From NCBI RefSeq assembly GCF_023822045.1, contig NZ_CP084712.1:372001-436000 (forward strand): 64,000 bases of DNA, in the 5' to 3' direction. Origin of the DNA: Sphingopyxis sp. USTB-05 (GTDB taxonomy: Bacteria; Pseudomonadota; Alphaproteobacteria; Sphingomonadales; Sphingomonadaceae). Position numbers and translations under genes: made by a program. Position 1 is the stretch's first letter; each line of letters opens with the position of its first letter. The notes under the pieces were generated by a model. It had not been told where the DNA came from, ran no database searches, and worked only from the letters and a program-made list of their open reading frames with translations. Below are positions 1-8,654 of this stretch, piece after piece.

Positions 1-1131
1 CACGAATGGCATGTACGCGAAGGTGCTGTGTTCGAGGATTTTGGATGGGAAAGGCCGGCGGCATATCCGGTTGGCAGGGAAGACATCCAGGCGGCAGCTG
101 AGCGTGAAGCCGCAGCGGTCCGAAGTGGCGTTGGTCTTTTTGACGGTTCGCCGCTTGGCAAAATTCTCGTGGCCGGCCCTGAAGCTGCAGCGTTCCTCGA
201 CCGGGTCTATGTTGGCACCCCCTCGACGCTCAAGCCCGGGCGGATCCGGTACGGGCTTGTCCTCAACGAGAACGGTACGATCCTGGATGACGGGGTCTAT
301 GCTCGTCTCCAAGACGGGAGTTTCCTGCTCAGCCCATCCAGTGCCTTCGCTGACCGGATGGTCCGCCTGCTGGAGGATCTGCTTCAATGCGAATGGCCGA
401 TGGATGTTGTCGTTCAAGACGTGACTGAGCAATATGCTGTCTGGACTGTTGCGGGCCCGAACGCACGAAATGTGCTCGAGGCATTGCAGCCCAGTTTTGA
501 TCTCTCAAGTGAGCGTTTTCCACACTTGTCCGTCCGAGAGGGAAAACTCGACGGATCGGAAGTACGTATTCAGCGCGTGAGCTTTTCTGGTGAGTTGAGC
601 TACGAGATCCAGGTGCCAGCGGGGCAGGCGGTGCAGATGGGCGATGCGCTGATGGCGGCTGGCAAGCCCTATGGATTGGTGCCCTATGGGATAGAGGCAC
701 TCGAAATCTTGCGTATCGAAAAGGGCTACATTCATGTTGGAACTGATACCGACAGCGAGACCCAGCCCGGTGATATCGGTTTTGGCGGAGCCATCGCCAA
801 AAAGCAGAGCGATTTCCTTGGGCGGCGAGCGCTGACGCGCCGCTCATCCTTATCGCCAAATCGTAAGCTACTGGTGGGCCTGACCTCGCTTTGCGGCGGG
901 ATATTGCCGGTAGGTGGTCATGTGCGGGCTCCCAGTGGGCAGAGCGGAGGATTCGTTACGAGCAGCCAGTTCAGCCCCGTGCTGGGACGGGGCGTTGCCT
1001 TGGGATTGGTCGAGCAGGGGCAGCGGCGCCTTGGTGAAATCGTCGAGATCGTCTCGCTGGGGAAGAGGTGGCAGGCCAGGATTTCAGAGACGGTCGCCTA
1101 TGACCGCGAAGGAGGTCGGCTTGACACTTGA
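1..1131 (+). CDS. soxA: Sarcosine oxidase alpha subunit, C-terminal part (5' cut by window edge)
   Basis: The frame is open from base 1, so the gene starts outside the window. About 376 residues are visible. They match the GcvT-like, folate-binding C-terminal half of the heterotetrameric sarcosine oxidase alpha subunit: the segments GVGLFDGSPLGKILVAGPEA, ILDDGVYARL, FSGELSYEIQVPA, PYGIEALEILRIEKGYIHVG and the end domain with SPVLGRGVALGLV are family-typical. The enzyme oxidises sarcosine to glycine and passes the methyl carbon to tetrahydrofolate as 5,10-methylene-THF, releasing H2O2. The NAD-binding N-terminal half is not visible. It overlaps soxG by 11 bases. A stand-alone aminomethyltransferase is less likely because the frame stays open upstream and soxG follows. 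Confidence 0.88.
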   Translation, partial: HEWHVREGAVFEDFGWERPAAYPVGREDIQAAAEREAAAVRSGVGLFDGSPLGKILVAGPEAAAFLDRVYVGTPSTLKPGRIRYGLVLNENGTILDDGVYARLQDGSFLLSPSSAFADRMVRLLEDLLQCEWPMDVVVQDVTEQYAVWTVAGPNARNVLEALQPSFDLSSERFPHLSVREGKLDGSEVRIQRVSFSGELSYEIQVPAGQAVQMGDALMAAGKPYGLVPYGIEALEILRIEKGYIHVGTDTDSETQPGDIGFGGAIAKKQSDFLGRRALTRRSSLSPNRKLLVGLTSLCGGILPVGGHVRAPSGQSGGFVTSSQFSPVLGRGVALGLVEQGQRRLGEIVEIVSLGKRWQARISETVAYDREGGRLDT

Positions 1132-1585
1132 CCTCTCAATTATTCGTTTGTCGGTTGATCTGGCTCGTCATCCGGAGTTGAAAAGCCCGATAGAAGGCTG
1201 CTTCAACTGCCAGTTGCCCGATTTCGGCGACCTGCATGGCGACACGTCCACCTGTCTGGGGCTGCGCACCAGCCGGTGTGACTGGTTACTGCTGGGCTCT
1301 GCATCCGGTATGGCCGATCGTGCTGCTGCGATGAAGCTGCAGCTTGCCGGGGCACCCGCAATCATCACCGATGTCTCCGACAGCTTCGTTGCCGTTCACA
1401 ATGTCGATAGCGTGCAGCTGGCGACGCATTCTGCTGTGTTGCTGCGGGGAGAAGAGGCCAGGCCAATGCAGATTGGCCAAGTCGATGTCATGGCGTTTTG
1501 TCAGAAGGGCCTAGTGACCCTTTTGATACCCCGCTCATATCGCGGTGCACCATGTTGGCAGGATCTACCTCGTGACTCGCAATGA
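1121..1585 (+). CDS. soxG: Sarcosine oxidase gamma subunit, TTG start
   Basis: This 154-residue protein carries the SoxG pattern TDVSDSFVAVHN in the middle and a C-terminal LLIPRSYRGAPCWQDL segment. Gamma is the small structural subunit of the alpha-beta-gamma-delta sarcosine oxidase. I place the start at the TTG at 1121 because an ideal AAGGAGG lies at 1109-1115, five bases upstream. The in-frame ATG at 1100 lacks such a site. The gene overlaps the soxA stop by 11 bases, which suggests translational coupling. It is somewhat short for the family (about 200 residues is usual). No terminator is visible after it. The next 128 bases hold the paired palindromes and the promoter region of the receptor gene. 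Confidence 0.8.
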   Translation: MTLDLSIIRLSVDLARHPELKSPIEGCFNCQLPDFGDLHGDTSTCLGLRTSRCDWLLLGSASGMADRAAAMKLQLAGAPAIITDVSDSFVAVHNVDSVQLATHSAVLLRGEEARPMQIGQVDVMAFCQKGLVTLLIPRSYRGAPCWQDLPRDSQ

Positions 1586-1625
1586 GGCTGCGCTGTGGGG
1601 TGTTGCAGAAGCCGCCCCGGCATCA

Positions 1626-1698
1626 TGGTATACCAAAGGGAGACTTCCTAGTTGACAACCGCCTCTATGAGGCATAGCCCCACACTCTCGGTATACCA
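1626..1698. promoter_or_regulatory. Paired palindromic operators TGGTATACCA upstream of TonB receptor 1
   Basis: TGGTATACCA lies at 1626-1635 (perfect palindrome) and CGGTATACCA at 1689-1698 (core GGTATACC perfect). Centres are 63 bp apart, close to six helical turns. A TTGACA hexamer at 1652-1657 sits between them, without a convincing -10 partner. The downstream site is centred about 20 bases before the GTG start at 1714. The shape resembles GntR/FadR-family operators (inference). No GntR gene is in the window. Confidence 0.65.
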
Positions 1699-1713
1699 TA
1701 GGGGAGGTTTTTC

Positions 1714-4035
1714 GTGACAGACGCACTGGGAAGAATCAATTCCTTCGGCCGGCTAATGGCCGCATCTATGCTAGCGCTGCCGCTCGCTTCGCCTGCGTTC
1801 GCGCAGTCCGCCGAAAAGAGCGACGAGCAGCCGGCACTTGGAGAGATCGTCGTTACGGCGACTAAGCGGCCTGAGCGCCTGCAGGACGTGCCAATCTCGG
1901 TACAGGCTGTCACCGGCGACCTTCTGAGAAGTGGTGCAGTTCAGAACTTCGAGGATGTCCAAGTCCCGGGTCTGCGCGTGTCGCGAGGCGGCATGGCCGA
2001 TACCATTACCGTGCGCGGGATCGGCTCGGGGCAGAATTTGGGCTTCGAGCAGTCGGCGCCAATGTACATCGACGGGGTGTATTATGGCCGGGCCCGCACC
2101 CAGCGCCTTGGTTTTCTTGACATCGACCGGATCGAGTTCCTGAAGGGGCCGCAACCAACGTTTCTGGGCAAGAATGCGATTGCGGGCGCCATTAACGTGG
2201 CCACGCGGCGGCCCGGCGATAAGTTTGGCGGCGAGCTCGAGTTCAGCTATGAGCCGGTCACCAATGAAAGGGCTGCATTTGGTGCGGTCGACATGCCTCT
2301 TGGACAGGACTGGTCCACCCGTGTCGCCTTGCGCTACCGAAAGTCTGATGGTTATCTGACAAACACAGTAACCGGTCGCAAGGAGCCCGAGATTGAAGAT
2401 CTTCTGGGTCGTATGACGATCACAGGAGAATTGACAGACAGGCTCAAATTGACGGCCATCGGCTACTTTGGGAACAATGACGACCGAGGGCGCAATAACC
2501 AGTCGATCATCTGTCAGCCCAATTTCCGCCGTGACATTTCCGACGCAGTTCGTGAGCCTTGTCTGTTCGATCGCTTCAAGGCCTCGAGTGGACTGATCCC
2601 ATCAGCGGCAGAAGCAGCGCGGCCAGACCTCTATACTGACGATAATGGTGGTTCATTCTATAACCGCCTGCGCTCGGGCGGCGGCACACTTTTGCTGGAT
2701 TATGAATTTGGCAATGGAGTGACGCTGAGCTCGGTAACGGGCTATTACAAGTACAAGAACTACCAGTTTATCGATACCGATCAAGGCGTGGCTAATTATT
2801 CCACGGCCACTTTCACTGAACGCTATGATCAGTTCAGTCAGGAAATCCGTCTGGTTTCGCCCAAGGACGGTGCGTTCAAATGGTTCCTGGGAGCCTATGT
2901 CGACAAGAACAACAACGATGTTGTCAGCACCTCGGACAACGATGCGCGTAATCTTCTGCCGCTTGTGGTTCCGCCTCCGGCAGGCTCGACTAACCGAACT
3001 CCGGCATTTGTGAACGCTCGGATTATCGGTAGCGTTCAGGACAGCGTCGAAGATGCCTCATCATGGGCGATGTTCGGGGAGGCGAGCTATGCCTTCGGTC
3101 CGCTGACGATCCGCGGCGGAGTGCGCTACGAAGAGGTCAAGAAGGATCTCGCATTTGCCGGGTGTGAATCCACTCCCTATTCGGGCTGCACTCCACTTCC
3201 AATCCTGACCGCGAGCCGAAAGGATGAGAAGCTCCAGCCCGCCATCACGCTTGAGTATCGTCCGGCTGAAGACGTGATGATCTATTCCAGCTTCAAGAAG
3301 GGCTTCAAGTCTGGGGGCTTCTCCGGAACGGATGGCGGGCCGTTTAATCCGGAGAATGCAAACGCTTATGAGATCGGCTTGAAGAGCCGCTTCTTCGACC
3401 GACGAGTCCTGCTAAATCTCACGGCGTTCCGGAGCGATTACAAGGACCTGCAGGTTTCTTCCTTCGATCCCGCAACCGCTCTCTTCCAGACAACCAATGC
3501 CGCATCCGCGCGGACTCAAGGTGTGGAAGCGGAACTCCAGTTCGCGGTGACAAGAAACTTCAGGCTTTCGACTAACGTCACTTATCTAGACGCAACCTAC
3601 AAGGACTTTACCACCGCGCAGTGCTTCGCTGGCCAGACGGCCGCTCTTGGCTGTAATACGGCGAACAACACCCAGAATCTCTCGGGCGTTACGACCCCCT
3701 ATGCGCCGAAGTGGTCGGGCAACATTTCAGCGGACTGGTCCCAGGAAATCGGGAGTGGGCTTACGCTCCGGGCAGGTAGCGACCTCTATTTCACGAGCCG
3801 GTTCGCGACCTTGACCGACATCAACCCGAACTCCTTCCAGGAGAAATTTGCCAAGCTTAACGCCAGGGTCGGCCTGTCGAGTGAAAGTGGCTGGGACCTG
3901 TCGCTGGCCGTTCGCAATCTTACCGATAAGCGCACCGCTGCCTTCAAGAACACGATCCCGGGCGGATTTAACTCGATTTCAGCGTTCACCGAACCGCCGC
4001 GGACTTTCACTATTCAGGCACGCTACCGGTTCTGA
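1714..4035 (+). CDS. TonB-dependent outer-membrane receptor 1
   Basis: This 773-residue protein begins with a signal peptide ending near ASPAFAQ. The TonB-box/plug start GEIVVTATKRPERLQDVPIS follows. It has a plug domain with the family segment VRGIGSGQN and the later IEFLKGPQPTFLGKNAIAGAINV, then a long beta-barrel ending in aromatic YRF. It should import an unknown ligand across the outer membrane. The GTG start at 1714 is supported by GGGGAGG at 1701-1707. A double palindrome lies in its promoter region and a strong hairpin directly after it. The position behind soxAG suggests a ligand linked to N-methyl amino acid metabolism, but the barrel sequence alone does not name it. Confidence 0.92.
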   Translation: MTDALGRINSFGRLMAASMLALPLASPAFAQSAEKSDEQPALGEIVVTATKRPERLQDVPISVQAVTGDLLRSGAVQNFEDVQVPGLRVSRGGMADTITVRGIGSGQNLGFEQSAPMYIDGVYYGRARTQRLGFLDIDRIEFLKGPQPTFLGKNAIAGAINVATRRPGDKFGGELEFSYEPVTNERAAFGAVDMPLGQDWSTRVALRYRKSDGYLTNTVTGRKEPEIEDLLGRMTITGELTDRLKLTAIGYFGNNDDRGRNNQSIICQPNFRRDISDAVREPCLFDRFKASSGLIPSAAEAARPDLYTDDNGGSFYNRLRSGGGTLLLDYEFGNGVTLSSVTGYYKYKNYQFIDTDQGVANYSTATFTERYDQFSQEIRLVSPKDGAFKWFLGAYVDKNNNDVVSTSDNDARNLLPLVVPPPAGSTNRTPAFVNARIIGSVQDSVEDASSWAMFGEASYAFGPLTIRGGVRYEEVKKDLAFAGCESTPYSGCTPLPILTASRKDEKLQPAITLEYRPAEDVMIYSSFKKGFKSGGFSGTDGGPFNPENANAYEIGLKSRFFDRRVLLNLTAFRSDYKDLQVSSFDPATALFQTTNAASARTQGVEAELQFAVTRNFRLSTNVTYLDATYKDFTTAQCFAGQTAALGCNTANNTQNLSGVTTPYAPKWSGNISADWSQEIGSGLTLRAGSDLYFTSRFATLTDINPNSFQEKFAKLNARVGLSSESGWDLSLAVRNLTDKRTAAFKNTIPGGFNSISAFTEPPRTFTIQARYRF

Positions 4036-4041
4036 TCACGC

Positions 4042-4088
4042 GAACTGGCAGAGCATGGGTGGCAATTTCTGCCCGGCTCTGCCAGTTC
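4042..4088 (+). terminator. Long hairpin between receptor 1 and the spermidine-synthase-like gene
   Basis: GAACTGGCAGAGC (4042-4054) pairs perfectly with GCTCTGCCAGTTC (4076-4088), a 13-bp stem with a 21-base loop that could itself pair partly (GGG/CCC). There is no T-tract after it and the next gene starts only 19 bases later. It could therefore be a processing or attenuation hairpin that lowers expression of the second gene rather than a full terminator. Confidence 0.6.
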
Positions 4089-4107
4089 ATGGCCTGACGG
4101 GGCTGGA

Positions 4108-6837
4108 ATGAGCATCGCAAGAAAGAGAGATCCGAAGTACGTCGTCGCGGCTATCTGCATGGCGTTGTCTGGCATGGCAGCGCTGGTTTACCAGGTCGTC
4201 TGGACCCACAAGATGGCGGTGGCGATTGGAACGGCTCAAAGCGCCGTCGCGATCATGCTGGCCAGCTTTCTCGGCGGTCTTGCGCTGGGTGGTTGGATGG
4301 CCGCGCGCTGGCTCAATTCTGGCGTCGATGCAGGCAGACGCTACGCGTTTCTAGAGCTGTTTATTGCGGTCTGGGCCATCGCCGTTCCTCTGCTATTTCC
4401 TCTGTTGCAGACGCTGCTGATCGCACTGTTGTCGAGCGGAGCGCATTTGCCGCCTGATGCAGGTTGGGCCCAGTTCTGGGTCTATCTTACGATCGTTGCA
4501 GCGGCCTTTGCACCACCGACCATCGCCATGGGAGCCACGCTGCCAATTCTGGTGCGCGCGGTGCGCTGCGGTGTGGACGATGTCGCTGGCCTCTATGCGC
4601 TGAATACGTTCGGCGCAGCGGCAGGAGCGATGCTGGCAGGCTTCCTACTGCTACCGTCTTTGGGACTGACTGTGGCCAGCCAGTTGGCTGCAGCGGCCAA
4701 TATTGTGGCCGCGGTCTTGGCTTGGCGCCACCTGCGCTCCAACGGCCCCGAAAAGAAGCACGATGCGGGAACCGCTGCTTCGCCTGATCAACGGGTGCTG
4801 GTTGCGGCGTTTCTGTCCGGGATCGCTACTTTCGCACTTGAGGTATTCTGGACAAGGCTGCTGGCAATTCCCTTTGGGGGGACGACTCAAGGCTTTGCGT
4901 TCATGCTGGGCCTATGGCTGACGGGACTTGCGCTCGGTGGGCTCTATGCTGCGCGGAAGCCGGGAAGTGCAGCCATGGCGCTCACGTTCGGCGCAATCTT
5001 GTCCTCGCTGGGCTATCTCGCAATCCTTGTTACGGGAGCTGCTGAGAAATTCGCGGTTCTGGCTCTGTTTCCGGGAGCCATTGCCTTCGGCATGGCCTAT
5101 CCGCGCTTCGTCGAGGCGGCAGGCGGAGACCCTGCGAAAAGCGCGGCTGTGGTCTATGCCTCAAATACTGCGGGGGCGGTAGCAGGCGCTATGTTGGCTG
5201 GCCATTATCTGCTGGAATCGTACGGCTTCGGCGGAACGCTGCTTGTTGCAGTAACGCTACTTTTGTTAGCTGCTGCGGCCGTTTCTGATTTATCAAAACA
5301 AACTTATGCATTCGCAGCAGGCGCGCTTGCGAGTATCGGCGGGCTCGTAATTGGAGTGCCGGAACCCTACTCGCTGCTCAAGGCCGGTGTCGTAGACAGA
5401 GACACATCCGGTGATCTGGTTTCGCTCAATGTGGGACGCGTTGCAACAGTCGAAGTGCGCGACCGTGATGACGGTGTACTTATTCGAAGTGATGGGCTGC
5501 CGGAAGCACTGGTGCCGCGGGCGGGTACGCCACCAGCCCTGAACGATCAACACTGGCTGACTATTCTTCCATCGCTCGCACGACCGCAGGCCAGATCAAT
5601 GATGGTGATCGGTCTTGGCGGAGGCGTCAGCCTGGAACCGGTCCCTTCGTGGATCAGCACCATAGATGTTGTCGAAATCGAAGAACGTATCATCGAGGCC
5701 AATCGCAGGATTGCGTCGCAGCGTGCGGTGGATCCGCTATCTGACGCCCGGGTCAAGATCGTCCACAATGATGCACGTAACGCAATGCTGCGCACTGGCA
5801 AACGCTACGACATCATTGTGTCACAGCCATCGCATCCTTGGACGGCGGGTTCCTCGAATCTATACACGCGACAGTTTGTTGCGCTCGCCAAGGCGCGCCT
5901 CGCCGATCATGGAGTGTTTGTCCAATGGATGAACGCGTCCTTTGTTGATCCACGGCTACTCCGATCTTTCCTCGCGACGCTTGCATCTGAGTTCCCCAAT
6001 GTCCGGGTATACGAACCAGTTCCGTTCAACTTGATCGTGATGGCTTCGGATGCTCCCATATTGCCAGAGAGCGGGCTTGCTGTAGTCGGGCCGGCCGATG
6101 TCCGGCTGCTCGATCGAGCGGGCATCCTGGATGCGGACGATTTCGCCTGGTCGCTCCTCCTTGATGAGGGAGCAGTGCGACGGGCTATTGCAGGGGCCTT
6201 TCCGATCAGCGACGACAGGAATTCAATGGCTTTTGAAACAGGGCCGGGGCGGGGAATCCTGACCCGGACGGGACTCGATGCCTTTACCCAAAGGCCTGCG
6301 GGCGTGCGGGCCGGTAGCGACTATTCCCGCCTGCGGCTGGCGCAGGCAGGCCTGCTACCATTCACGCCGGTGACGGAAAGTGGGCTGGTGGCGCTGGCCA
6401 GAGCGAAAGGCGCAGCTGGTGATTATGCGGCGCTGGCGGGGATGGATCGGCAACTTGCGTCCGTGACTCCTGTTGAACCGGGGTATGCAGCCGCAAACCA
6501 GCTACGCTCGGCCTGGCGCCTTGAACGGATTGCTTCCGTCGATCCTCGGCAGCGTGTAGCCATGGCCCAGGAAACGCTGACTATCGTTGATGCCGCGCTG
6601 CGCGTCGAGGCAACCACCGATCTGCTGATCCAGCGCGCCACTCTTGCGCAAGTGATCGGCGATCATGCGATGCTGGTGGAAACTGCGCTCGCTTTTGCCG
6701 TCATGGCTCGCCAGTCGCGGGGCAGGATTCTCGAAGCGCGCCGTTCGGAGGCGTTAAAGGCCGCCCTTGAGAGGCTGGAGTCGTCACCGATCCGCCAGCG
6801 CGCCATTGCCGCACTTGACGGCGTTGCGCAAAGATAA
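4108..6837 (+). CDS. Membrane-bound spermidine-synthase-like protein (fused MFS-like/methyltransferase-fold)
   Basis: This 909-residue protein has an N-terminal half of about twelve hydrophobic segments, including ALVYQVVWTHKMAVAIGTAQ near residue 25 and the repeat-like FALEVFWTRLLAIPFGGTT. A Rossmann methyltransferase/polyamine-synthase fold follows: VIGLGGGVSLEPV, DVVEIEERIIEAN, then QPSHPWTAGSSNLYTRQF. The acidic residues that bind the amine in true spermidine synthases (DxxD-type motif after YDxI) are replaced by SQPSHPW, so polyamine synthesis is doubtful and the substrate is unknown. A helical C-terminal tail of about 200 residues has no fold I recognise. The gene lies 72 bases after receptor 1 and probably belongs to its transcription unit. 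Confidence 0.75.
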   Translation: MSIARKRDPKYVVAAICMALSGMAALVYQVVWTHKMAVAIGTAQSAVAIMLASFLGGLALGGWMAARWLNSGVDAGRRYAFLELFIAVWAIAVPLLFPLLQTLLIALLSSGAHLPPDAGWAQFWVYLTIVAAAFAPPTIAMGATLPILVRAVRCGVDDVAGLYALNTFGAAAGAMLAGFLLLPSLGLTVASQLAAAANIVAAVLAWRHLRSNGPEKKHDAGTAASPDQRVLVAAFLSGIATFALEVFWTRLLAIPFGGTTQGFAFMLGLWLTGLALGGLYAARKPGSAAMALTFGAILSSLGYLAILVTGAAEKFAVLALFPGAIAFGMAYPRFVEAAGGDPAKSAAVVYASNTAGAVAGAMLAGHYLLESYGFGGTLLVAVTLLLLAAAAVSDLSKQTYAFAAGALASIGGLVIGVPEPYSLLKAGVVDRDTSGDLVSLNVGRVATVEVRDRDDGVLIRSDGLPEALVPRAGTPPALNDQHWLTILPSLARPQARSMMVIGLGGGVSLEPVPSWISTIDVVEIEERIIEANRRIASQRAVDPLSDARVKIVHNDARNAMLRTGKRYDIIVSQPSHPWTAGSSNLYTRQFVALAKARLADHGVFVQWMNASFVDPRLLRSFLATLASEFPNVRVYEPVPFNLIVMASDAPILPESGLAVVGPADVRLLDRAGILDADDFAWSLLLDEGAVRRAIAGAFPISDDRNSMAFETGPGRGILTRTGLDAFTQRPAGVRAGSDYSRLRLAQAGLLPFTPVTESGLVALARAKGAAGDYAALAGMDRQLASVTPVEPGYAAANQLRSAWRLERIASVDPRQRVAMAQETLTIVDAALRVEATTDLLIQRATLAQVIGDHAMLVETALAFAVMARQSRGRILEARRSEALKAALERLESSPIRQRAIAALDGVAQR

Positions 6838-6877
6838 GGAAACTGTGACGCGGGGCTTGACAAACGTGGCATTGGAC

Positions 6878-6908
6878 AGCCCGCAACAGGTGGTCAACCT
6901 GCTGGGCT
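6878..6908. terminator. Imperfect hairpin between convergent genes
   Basis: AGCCC and CAGGT (6878-6891) face ACCTG and GGGCT (6897-6908) with an internal bulge. It lies in the 79-base gap between the converging spermidine-synthase-like gene and purU, where a bidirectional terminator would be expected. There is no clear T-tract. Confidence 0.45.
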
Positions 6909-6916
6909 CATTCCGT

Positions 6917-7768
6917 TCAATCAAACACAATCGTTCGGGATCCGTTCAGTATGACACGCTGCTCGACATGCCAGCGGACGGCACGCGAGAGGACTGAGGC
7001 CTCGACTTCCTGACCAATAAGCGTGAGTTCCTCGGCGGTACGAGAATGACTTACGCGCCGCGTGTCCTGCTCGATGATCGGGCCTTCATCGAGATCGGTT
7101 GTAACGTAGTGAGCCGTCGCACCGATGAGCTTCACACCCCGGGCATGGGCCTGGTGATAGGGTTTGGCACCTTTGAAGCTTGGAAGAAAACTGTGATGGA
7201 TGTTGATACACCGCCCAGCGAGCACTGCGCAAAGATCTGGTGACAAGATCTGCATGTACCGGGCCAGAACAACCAGATCGATGTGATTTTCTTCTACCAG
7301 CTTGAGCAGAGCTCTTTCCTGTTCTGGCTTGTTCTGCGGAGTGACGGGCAGGTGATGATATGGGATGCCGTTCCACTCGGTGAATGAGCGCATGTCCTCA
7401 TGGTTCGAAACAACAGCTGGGATGTCCACTTGCAGTTGGCCAGCGCGCCAGCGGTGAAGCAGATCATGCAGGCAATGCCCGAAGCGCGAAACCATCAGCA
7501 GGATCTTTGGCTTCCTTGAGGCATCTGTGAAGGTCGCGGTCATATCGAACCGTGATGCAATAGGTGCGAAAGAGGATTCAACCTCAGGCAGCGAGGGTAT
7601 CGCTGCTGACACCGGCTTGAATACGATCCGCATGAAAAAGTCGTCGGCATCCTGATGCTGGTGCGACTCCACGATTGTGAAGTTGGATTCGGCAAGAAAG
7701 CCTGTGACAGCCGCGACGAGTCCTGGCCGATCAGTGCAGCGAATGGTAAGGAACATTTTGTTTGTCAT
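6917..7768 (-). CDS. purU: Formyltetrahydrofolate deformylase
   Basis: PurU hydrolyses 10-formyl-THF to formate and THF in the cytoplasm. The 283-residue length is normal. An N-terminal ACT domain (FLTIRCTDRPGLVAAVTGFL, about residues 6-85) precedes a formyltransferase fold. That fold carries INIHHSFLPSFKGAKPYHQA and DLDEGPIIEQD, with the catalytic Asn-His-Asp constellation of the family. PurU commonly accompanies sarcosine oxidase operons, where it regenerates THF and disposes of the methyl-derived one-carbon unit as formate. It is divergent from the TetR gene. A CCATACA/TGTATGG palindrome lies 47 bases upstream of its ATG, so control by that repressor is likely (inference). Confidence 0.93.
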   Translation of the reverse strand: MTNKMFLTIRCTDRPGLVAAVTGFLAESNFTIVESHQHQDADDFFMRIVFKPVSAAIPSLPEVESSFAPIASRFDMTATFTDASRKPKILLMVSRFGHCLHDLLHRWRAGQLQVDIPAVVSNHEDMRSFTEWNGIPYHHLPVTPQNKPEQERALLKLVEENHIDLVVLARYMQILSPDLCAVLAGRCINIHHSFLPSFKGAKPYHQAHARGVKLIGATAHYVTTDLDEGPIIEQDTRRVSHSRTAEELTLIGQEVEASVLSRAVRWHVEQRVILNGSRTIVFD

Positions 7769-7814
7769 CTGGATTACGAAGCCATTTCCACAGCAGCCTC
7801 AGGTCATTCAATGA

Positions 7815-7832
7815 CCATACAGCAGTGTATGG
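7815..7832. promoter_or_regulatory. Palindromic operator CCATACA-N4-TGTATGG (purU/tetR)
   Basis: This is a perfect 7-bp inverted repeat with a GCAG spacer, in the 262-base region between divergent purU and the TetR gene. The same pattern, with at most one arm mismatch, occurs at 9861 and 14033. Binding by the adjacent TetR protein is inferred. Confidence 0.65.
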
Positions 7833-8030
7833 AAATCGCAAGCGTTGAACTCAGCTCCTGCGGAGCCTATTGCCAGCGCGCGGGCCAACTGGCGACTCGT
7901 AGATCCTGGCGTTGCGCAAATTTGATGGGATTGAGGTGGGGACATCAGGTTGCCCGCTTTATGCGAATTTGGCAGGCTGTTGTTTGATCGTTCGTAATTT
8001 TGAGCGGGGTACGGACTGGTGGGAGGTGCG

Positions 8031-8654
8031 GTGAGTAGCGAAGGAAGCGCAGGTACATTGCGTCGGCGGACAAAACCCCCAACGTCCAGTTCAAACCGGA
8101 CCTCGTCGCGCTTAAGTCGCGAAGACTGGATCAATGCAGCGAAAACTATGCTGGTTGAAAGCGGTATTGATGGCGTAAAAGTCGATTTGCTTGCAAAGCG
8201 TATGAAGGTAACTCGTGGCAGCTTTTACTGGCATTTTGAAGATCGCGACGCGCTGCTCGATGCACTGCTGCATTTGTGGGAAGCAAGTAACACCGAACCA
8301 ATGCTGGCTGCGATCAAGGCGGCCGGCGCACGCGCCGATCGCGAGGATTTTGATGCGACTGTCGGCCGCTTGTGGATCGACGAAACCGAATTCGACCCGG
8401 CATTTGATTCGGCAATCCGTGACTGGGCACGAACCGATCCCAACGTTGCGGAAGCTGTGCACCGCATCGACGACATTAGAGTTGCTGCCTTTGCGGAGAT
8501 GTTCAAATCTTATGGCTTCACGGGCGACGAAGCGGAGGTCCGCGGTCGCATCATCTATTATCATCAGGTAGGCTACTACACCCTTGGCATCCGCGAAAGC
8601 AGCGCCGAGCGCAAGCGCCTCGGAGCGCTCTACGACAAGGTACTGCTCTACTGA
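8031..8654 (+). CDS. TetR-family transcriptional regulator
   Basis: This protein of about 207 residues has an arginine/serine-rich N-terminal extension. A TetR helix-turn-helix follows (LSREDWINAAKTMLVESGID, then VDLLAKRMKVTRGSFYWHFE), and the C-terminal ligand domain is unassigned. I choose the GTG at 8031, with GGGAGG at 8021-8026, over the in-frame GTG at 8019, which overlaps that ribosome site. Its 3' end overlaps the 3' end of the convergent Rieske gene by seven bases. The CCATACA-N4-TGTATGG palindromes near purU, the Rieske/receptor 2 gap and the S15 gene make it the obvious candidate local repressor. Confidence 0.88.
   Translation: MSSEGSAGTLRRRTKPPTSSSNRTSSRLSREDWINAAKTMLVESGIDGVKVDLLAKRMKVTRGSFYWHFEDRDALLDALLHLWEASNTEPMLAAIKAAGARADREDFDATVGRLWIDETEFDPAFDSAIRDWARTDPNVAEAVHRIDDIRVAAFAEMFKSYGFTGDEAEVRGRIIYYHQVGYYTLGIRESSAERKRLGALYDKVLLY

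Noticed and set aside
1..1131. Stand-alone glycine-cleavage T-protein or an O-demethylase of the LigM/DesA type
   Set aside because: The frame is open to the window edge, the sequence matches the SoxA C-terminus better by eye, and soxG follows directly.
6001..6020. A further GTATAC hexamer
   Set aside because: It lies inside the spermidine-synthase-like coding sequence, lacks the TGG/CCA flanks and has no partner site.
8019..8030. Earlier GTG start for the TetR gene
   Set aside because: This codon overlaps the GGGAGG ribosome site that serves the GTG at 8031.
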